DNA of 52,184 bases from JAKCDU01 sp035551615 (GTDB lineage Bacteria > Actinomycetota > Acidimicrobiia > Acidimicrobiales > Palsa-688): positions 1 through 52,184 of the forward strand of contig DASZNC010000005.1 of NCBI GenBank assembly GCA_035551615.1, written 5' to 3'. Numbering within the stretch: position 1 is the first letter of the stretch; each line of letters begins with the position of its first letter. Both the position numbers and the translations under genes were made by a program. Below are positions 48,547-52,184 of the stretch, piece after piece. The notes beneath the pieces are model-generated. The model had not been told where the DNA came from and ran no database searches. It was given only the letters and a program-made list of their open reading frames with translations.

Positions 48547-49847
48547 TACGCCCCCGGGACGAGGCCGGGAGCCTCATCATCGCCATGATGATCGTGATGG
48601 TCATCGTGCTGCTGAGCAGCCTGCTGCTGGTCCGCGTCGTGGGCAACGAGGGGATCGTCCAAGCCCGCCAGAGCGCCGCCTCCGGGATATCCAGCGCCAA
48701 CGCCGGGCTGTCAGACGCACTGTTCCGACTGGACCAGGGCGATGCCGACACCGGGACTTCGGGTGTGATGTGCCTCAATGCGCTGAACCCCTCGGACACG
48801 AACTGCAAGGTCCAATCCTCGGCCAGCACACCGCAGTTGACCGGGGTCAGCTACGTGGCCAGGACCGTGCCTTCGGGCACGTCGCCGGACGACGCGTCGG
48901 AGTGGCAGGTCCAGGCTCTGGGCAACGCCCAGACCGGGATGCGCGGCGCCGTACAGCAGACCCTCACCCGATCCGCCCTGTATCCGTTCGCCCTGTTCGG
49001 CAAGACATCACTGACGTTCACCGGTAACACCCAGGGGAACTTCGGCACATTCACTCCTGGACCGAACAACGCCAACAACTTCACGACGTGTCCGTCGTCG
49101 GCGACGTCCACGCCGTGCTTGCTGGTCGGCTCCGACGGCACCGTCAGCTGTTCCGGTCCATCACCGCTCAGCATCCAGGGCGTGTACTACAACACCGGAT
49201 CGGGGGGCGGGTCGGACAGCTGTGGCACGGCCAAGAGCCAGAACGTGACCTACAACGTGCCCGATCCGGTGGCCCCGTCAGGTGCCCTGTCCTGCCCCAA
49301 CAACGGGAAACTGGGCTCGGGGGCCAGTCCGGCCTACGCGACGATCGCCCCTGGGACCTACCTCTGCACCTCCGAGGTGACGGTGACCGGGACGCTGACG
49401 GTGAGCCCGTCGTCGGGACCGGTCCAGCTCTACATCATGATCCCGAGCGCCCAGAACACCTCGGGATCGACCTTCTTCTACCCGGCCGCCGACTCGCAGA
49501 TCAACACGAGCATCACCTACAGCGACATGACCGGGGGTGGCCCGCAGATGAGTGACACGCTGCCGACGTCGGAGGACTTCCAGGTGTTCTCCAACAGTGT
49601 CGGCGTGCTCGACGTGAACGGCAACCACGGTTTCGTCTTCGGTGGGATCCTCTACGCCCCCGACGCGTCGCTCACCGCCAACGGCTGCAAGAGCTACATC
49701 TTCGGCTCCGCCACCATCAACACCTACACCTGCCACGGCGGCCCCAACCTGGGCATCTACTACGACAGCTCGCTCGGCCAGGACTTCGGACCCTGGCAGA
49801 TCTCGGGCTACCAGCAGATCAACCCGGGCAGCGTCTCCATCCCGTAG
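48528..49847 (+). CDS. PilX-like pilus assembly protein
   Basis: This 439-aa protein has a short leader (RTDQLIRPRDEAGS) and one hydrophobic helix (LIIAMMIVMVIVLLSSLLLVRVVG), followed by QARQSAASGISSANAGLSDALFRLDQG, as in PilX/PilX_N proteins. The rest is a Gly/Ser/Thr-rich extracellular beta region with several Cys residues (CPSSATSTPC, SDSCGTAKS, LSCPN). The prepilin cleavage signature is weaker than in the two preceding genes. It is probably a surface-exposed minor pilin. No PilB/PilC/PilT machinery is in the window. The gene ends 52 nt before tRNA-Ser(UGA). Confidence 0.8.
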   Translation: MRTDQLIRPRDEAGSLIIAMMIVMVIVLLSSLLLVRVVGNEGIVQARQSAASGISSANAGLSDALFRLDQGDADTGTSGVMCLNALNPSDTNCKVQSSASTPQLTGVSYVARTVPSGTSPDDASEWQVQALGNAQTGMRGAVQQTLTRSALYPFALFGKTSLTFTGNTQGNFGTFTPGPNNANNFTTCPSSATSTPCLLVGSDGTVSCSGPSPLSIQGVYYNTGSGGGSDSCGTAKSQNVTYNVPDPVAPSGALSCPNNGKLGSGASPAYATIAPGTYLCTSEVTVTGTLTVSPSSGPVQLYIMIPSAQNTSGSTFFYPAADSQINTSITYSDMTGGGPQMSDTLPTSEDFQVFSNSVGVLDVNGNHGFVFGGILYAPDASLTANGCKSYIFGSATINTYTCHGGPNLGIYYDSSLGQDFGPWQISGYQQINPGSVSIP

Positions 49848-49899
49848 TTCACCGCCGTTGTACCACTGGGCTCCCCAATCGGTATCGTCTCCTAGCTCA

Positions 49900-49984
49900 G
49901 GAGGGATGGCAGAGCGGCCGAATGCGAAGCTCTTGAAAAGCTTTGGGATGCAAGTCCCCGTGGGTTCAAATCCCACTCCCTCCG
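49900..49984 (+). tRNA. tRNA-Ser (anticodon UGA), intact copy at the integration site
   Basis: This 85-nt class II tRNA has acceptor GGAGGGA (49900-49906) paired with TCCCTCC (49977-49983) and discriminator G 49984. Anticodon stem AAGCT/AGCTT encloses loop CTTGAAA with TGA at 49934-49936. The variable arm is long. It reads UCA and wobble codons. From position 49932 to 49986 the sequence is repeated exactly at 51383-51437. Confidence 0.96.
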
Positions 49985-50024
49985 CTCGTCAGGTCAGGTC
50001 TGGTCTGCCCTAGTGGGCCGGAGT

Positions 50025-50048
50025 TGACCATCATTCTGACCGTAAATC
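50025..50048. repeat. Left pair of 12-bp direct repeats (possible integrase arm sites)
   Basis: TGACCATCATTC (50025-50036) and TGACCGTAAATC (50037-50048) are adjacent and related. The same unit recurs as an adjacent pair near the right end, in the same orientation. Paired short direct repeats inside att ends are what recombinase arm-type sites look like. Confidence 0.5.
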
Positions 50049-50137
50049 TGGTGTCACTCGGTCCCGATGAAGAATATGCAAGGTGCCGAGCTGGACCTCT
50101 TCCCGGGACCAGCGGCCCGGTCGATAGCCTTGAAGGG

Positions 50138-50539
50138 ATGACTGCGCAGTCGCCTCAGTACGAGCCGATGACGCTCGAGGACCTCGGTGGTCGTCTCGCA
50201 CTCGAGAGCTCCGAGGCCGGACGGCGCCGCCTCGTGCTGGAGTTCGTCGAGGAATATCGCTGGGAACCTCGGGAACACCGGGCGGCTCTCCTGAAGGCAC
50301 GGCCGGCGACGAGCTGTGACCGAAGATACGACGCCCTTTTGGCCGCGCTGGCTGAGCATATGGCCTACCACGACGATCTCGCTGTGCCGGACTGGGCCTA
50401 CGACGACGACCGTTTTCTCGAGCAGTGGTGGTTCCCGGTCGATCTGCCCGCCGTTCGTGCTGAAGCGCTCGTGCACTCGCCGGCCGCGTTTCGGATCCGA
50501 GGCATCTTCATCGGTTCGGGCGCTCTCGACCGCGCCTGA
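50138..50539 (+). CDS. Small protein paired with nucleotidyltransferase, possible antitoxin/partner
   Basis: This 133-aa protein from ATG 50138 (GAAGGG upstream) begins MTAQSPQYEPMTLEDLGGRLALESSEAGRRRLVLEFVEEYRW and ends LPAVRAEALVHSPAAFRIRGIFIGSGALDRA. It is acidic, helical and has no membrane segment. I recognise the layout as that of conserved actinobacterial proteins encoded directly before nucleotidyltransferase-fold genes, but no biochemical function is known to me. Its stop lies 2 nt before the next start. An antitoxin role is inferred from the pairing only. Confidence 0.8.
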   Translation: MTAQSPQYEPMTLEDLGGRLALESSEAGRRRLVLEFVEEYRWEPREHRAALLKARPATSCDRRYDALLAALAEHMAYHDDLAVPDWAYDDDRFLEQWWFPVDLPAVRAEALVHSPAAFRIRGIFIGSGALDRA

Positions 50540-50541
50540 CT

Positions 50542-51147
50542 GTGCCGGAGTCCATCGACAGGGTCCAACTGAGAGACGCTTTCGGCCGCTTGGCCGAGCT
50601 GCTGCGCCGGGACGGCACCGTCGGCGAGATCTACATCTTCGGCGGCGCGGCGATGGTCCTCGGATATCGAGCCCGCTATGCGACTCGCGACGTCGATGCG
50701 TTGTTCGAGCCGCGAGAGAAGATTCACCGGGCTGCGGTCGAAGTAGCCGAAGAGCTGGGCCTTCCTCGCTGGTGGCTCAACGACCAGGCAACCGTCTATC
50801 TTCCACGAGCCAAAGATGAGAGGGCGCGCCTCGTCTTCGACCATCCAAACCTGCGGGTCACCGTCGTGTCGCCGGAGCATCTGCTGGCCATGAAGGCCCT
50901 CGCCGCTCGAAGCTACGCCGACATCGATGACATCCAGCTCCTCTGCGAAATGCGCTCCATCAGGGACGTGCACGAGGTCGAGGAAATCTGCACGCGGATA
51001 TTCCCCGACGAGCCCCTCTCGGACCGGTCTCGGATTGTCATCGAGGACATCATCAGCCAGCTCGAGCGCGAGCGGTCGGCCGAGAAGAAGAGGGGTCGCG
51101 ATCACGAGACAGGTCGAGGGCCTGAGGGGCCGGGTTTCGAACGGTGA
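50542..51147 (+). CDS. Nucleotidyltransferase-fold protein (DUF6036-like)
   Basis: This 201-aa protein has IYIFGGAAMVLGYRARYATRDVDALFEP, the GG..x..R.T.DVD pattern of polymerase-beta-like nucleotidyltransferases (here DVD supplies the metal-binding acids). RVTVVSPEHLLAMKALAARSYADIDDIQLL follows, as in AbiEii/DUF6036-type proteins. Related folds act as toxins that modify tRNA or protein in toxin-antitoxin and phage-defence systems. Start GTG 50542. The charged tail (EKKRGRDHETGRGPEG) is probably disordered. A toxin role here is a hypothesis. Confidence 0.82.
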   Translation: MPESIDRVQLRDAFGRLAELLRRDGTVGEIYIFGGAAMVLGYRARYATRDVDALFEPREKIHRAAVEVAEELGLPRWWLNDQATVYLPRAKDERARLVFDHPNLRVTVVSPEHLLAMKALAARSYADIDDIQLLCEMRSIRDVHEVEEICTRIFPDEPLSDRSRIVIEDIISQLERERSAEKKRGRDHETGRGPEGPGFER

Positions 51148-51257
51148 CGAGAACGCACGGCTTTGAAGTCGAGCCGACGAGAGCCGATCGGCGCCTACCC
51201 GCGGCGACGGAGCAACGGGCCGGGGACTTCGAGGAACGGGCAGGGGCACGGCTTTCC

Positions 51258-51281
51258 TGACCATAAGTCTGACCATAAATC
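51258..51281. repeat. Right pair of 12-bp direct repeats (possible integrase arm sites)
   Basis: TGACCATAAGTC (51258-51269) and TGACCATAAATC (51270-51281) match the left-end pair at 50025-50048 in sequence, spacing and orientation. They lie about 100 nt inside the att-like copy at 51383. The interval 51148-51382 holds no gene I can support. Confidence 0.5.
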
Positions 51282-51382
51282 GAGCCGAAGCGAGCCGACT
51301 CAGGCCTTCTGGAGCGAATAGGAAATGGCGAAACCGCAGGTCAACCCACATACAGCCTATTCAGGCGACGCATATTTATGCA

Positions 51383-51437
51383 CTTGAAAAGCTTTGGGAT
51401 GCAAGTCCCCGTGGGTTCAAATCCCACTCCCTCCGCT
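51383..51437. other. Partial tRNA-Ser 3' copy, distal att site
   Basis: The 55 nt are identical to 49932-49986: the anticodon loop CTTGAAA, variable arm, T arm and 3' acceptor strand of tRNA-Ser(UGA) plus two bases. The 5' half of the tRNA is missing, so it is not a functional gene. The following 170 nt (51438-51608) are markedly AT-richer than the chromosome average and contain no supported gene. Confidence 0.85.
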
Positions 51438-51608
51438 GGTCAGCCGCTATTTCTGATAGTGCAGCAGACATTCAGCTATCCGCTGGTCCATACAAAAAAT
51501 CCAGAATTCTTCCGACAGATGTCATGTACCGGCAGGTCCAGGTGTCATTCGGCCGGGATGTGGCCACGGACCGTTATGAGTACGGTGCCCGGATCGGCCG
51601 GTGCGGGG

Positions 51609-52001
51609 TCAGAGGACTTCGATCTGGCAACGTGGTCCTGGGGCGTTGGCCAGACGACGATCGGCTGTGAGTAAGACGGTGCCAGCGGCTTCGGCGAGAG
51701 CGACGTAACACCCGTCGTAGGCGGTGAGATTTGCTCGCAGTTCCCACACTCGTCGGAGGAGGGGCTGTGTGGGGAACACCGTGATTGGGAACACGAGCAG
51801 GTCACTGATCGCTCCATCCGCTTGGTCGGAGGTCAACTGGCTGCTGTTCGCATGCCGTCGGAGGACTGAGATCACCTCGATCCGCAAGAGATCTGGGCCA
51901 ATGATGGACTCGCTGCGGAGACGAGCTCTGAAGCGCACTCCGTCGGTGCCGCCGTCTGCTAGCGCAGGCGCTAGGACCGACGCGTCAACGACGACGGGCA
52001 C
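51609..52001 (-). CDS. vapC: PIN-domain toxin, VapC family
   Basis: This 130-aa PIN protein has the acidic residues Asp in VVVDASVLAPAL, Glu in LLRIEVISVLRR, Asp in YDGCYVALAEAAG and Asp in LLTADRRLA, a complete metal-binding set for an RNase. It begins with GTG 52001 and overlaps the upstream antitoxin gene by 17 nt. VapC toxins cleave tRNA or rRNA; the target here is unknown. It lies just outside the distal att copy. Confidence 0.9.
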   Translation of the reverse strand: MPVVVDASVLAPALADGGTDGVRFRARLRSESIIGPDLLRIEVISVLRRHANSSQLTSDQADGAISDLLVFPITVFPTQPLLRRVWELRANLTAYDGCYVALAEAAGTVLLTADRRLANAPGPRCQIEVL

Positions 52002-52184
52002 GTTCCTGGTCGATCGCTGCGATCGCGCTCCTGGCTGACAGCTGGCCAGTCTGACGGCGCTCGATCCGGTCGAGCATCTCGTCGATCGTCGGTGTCGCCG
52101 CGATGAGCGCTAGTTGCGCCGAGAGGAACTGTTGAAGCGACTGGCCAGCTTGTTTGGCCTTGCGGACCAGCGCTGCGTGAATCT
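51985..52184 (-). CDS. vapB: VapB-type antitoxin, partial at the window edge
   Basis: Reading the minus strand from the window end gives 65 residues before the TGA at 51987-51985. They begin HAALVRKAKQAGQSLQQFL, a ribbon-helix-helix-like segment, and continue with TIDEMLDRIERRQTGQLSA. They end AIAAIDQERARRR, a charged tail that would bind the toxin. The 5' end lies beyond 52184. The 17-nt overlap with vapC and the size fit a VapBC pair. Confidence 0.75.
   Translation of the reverse strand, partial: IHAALVRKAKQAGQSLQQFLSAQLALIAATPTIDEMLDRIERRQTGQLSARSAIAAIDQERARRR

Larger units (their letters stand above)
49932..51437. mobile_element. Small tRNA-Ser-integrated element bracketed by 55-bp att-like direct repeats
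   Basis: The 55 nt 49932-49986 (anticodon loop to just past the tRNA 3' end) recur exactly at 51383-51437, but with no 5' tRNA half before the second copy. This is the footprint of tyrosine-recombinase integration at a tRNA 3' end, which restores the tRNA on one side. About 1.45 kb separates the repeats. The cargo is two genes (50138-51147) and there is no integrase, excisionase or replication gene. It may be a relic, or mobilised in trans. Confidence 0.75.

Noticed and set aside
49278..49976. 232-aa minus-strand frame starting MGFEPTGTCIPK
   Set aside because: It begins antisense to tRNA-Ser(UGA) and then shadows the PilX-like gene, with no protein-like features of its own.

Overview
The window is about 52 kb of very GC-rich, gene-dense bacterial chromosome. 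Short intergenic gaps, many GTG and TTG starts, frequent ATGA/GTGA stop-start overlaps, a BC-BCCP type acyl-CoA carboxylase, a P450-ferredoxin pair and a secreted CAP protein ending in tandem DGGxFxxGDAxFxGS-like repeats all fit a high-GC actinobacterium. The last feature is, to my knowledge, especially common in Acidimicrobiia; this placement is inference, because no rRNA or ribosomal protein gene is present.

Layout. 1-4 kb: DNA-maintenance block with recR convergent to dnaX-ybaB, and an SRP RNA gene (ffs) between dnaX and tRNA-Ser(GGA). 4-12.4 kb: an EAL-HDOD signalling protein, a nucleoside deoxyribosyltransferase-like protein, a methylcrotonyl-CoA-carboxylase-like pair and a secreted beta-helix protein. 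12.5-16.5 kb: secreted CAP/repeat protein, divergent from an OmpR-type two-component system. 16.5-23.7 kb: a co-directional run of ppc, GNAT, ferredoxin, P450, zinc-ribbon protein, second P450 and tadA. 23.9-24.9 kb: three small minus-strand genes (FmdB-like, cupin, DUF4287). 25-29.3 kb: a seven-gene Mrp/Mbh-type cation antiporter operon without the large NuoL-like half of MrpA. 29.5-36.5 kb: CFA-type methyltransferase, small membrane proteins, tRNA-Ser(CGA), lipoprotein, GNAT, ABC exporter, MBL hydrolase and SDR. 36.5-44 kb: FMN-binding protein with hisN, ABC-F ATPase, larBC, pheA-nitroreductase and TfoX-like protein. 44-49.8 kb: a TPR membrane protein with an AAA+ ATPase, then a three-gene prepilin operon. 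49.9-52.2 kb: tRNA-Ser(UGA) and a small accessory region.

The most unusual region is the right end. The last 55 nt of tRNA-Ser(UGA) plus two flanking bases are repeated exactly about 1.45 kb downstream, the classic att footprint of tRNA-targeted integration. The bracketed segment has no integrase. It carries only a two-gene module (small partner protein plus nucleotidyltransferase-fold protein) and pairs of 12-bp direct repeats near both ends. A VapBC toxin-antitoxin pair lies just outside the second att copy, so this looks like a layered tRNA-Ser integration hotspot.

A second theme is tandem repeats of 13-70 bp, different at each locus, at the 3' sides of genes at six or more places. In at least two cases (SDR, cupin) they duplicate the gene end, and for the SDR the stop codon is included. 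Three different serine tRNA genes (GGA, CGA, UGA) lie in this one window. Coordinates and motifs were read by eye; no homology search, folding or covariance model was run.
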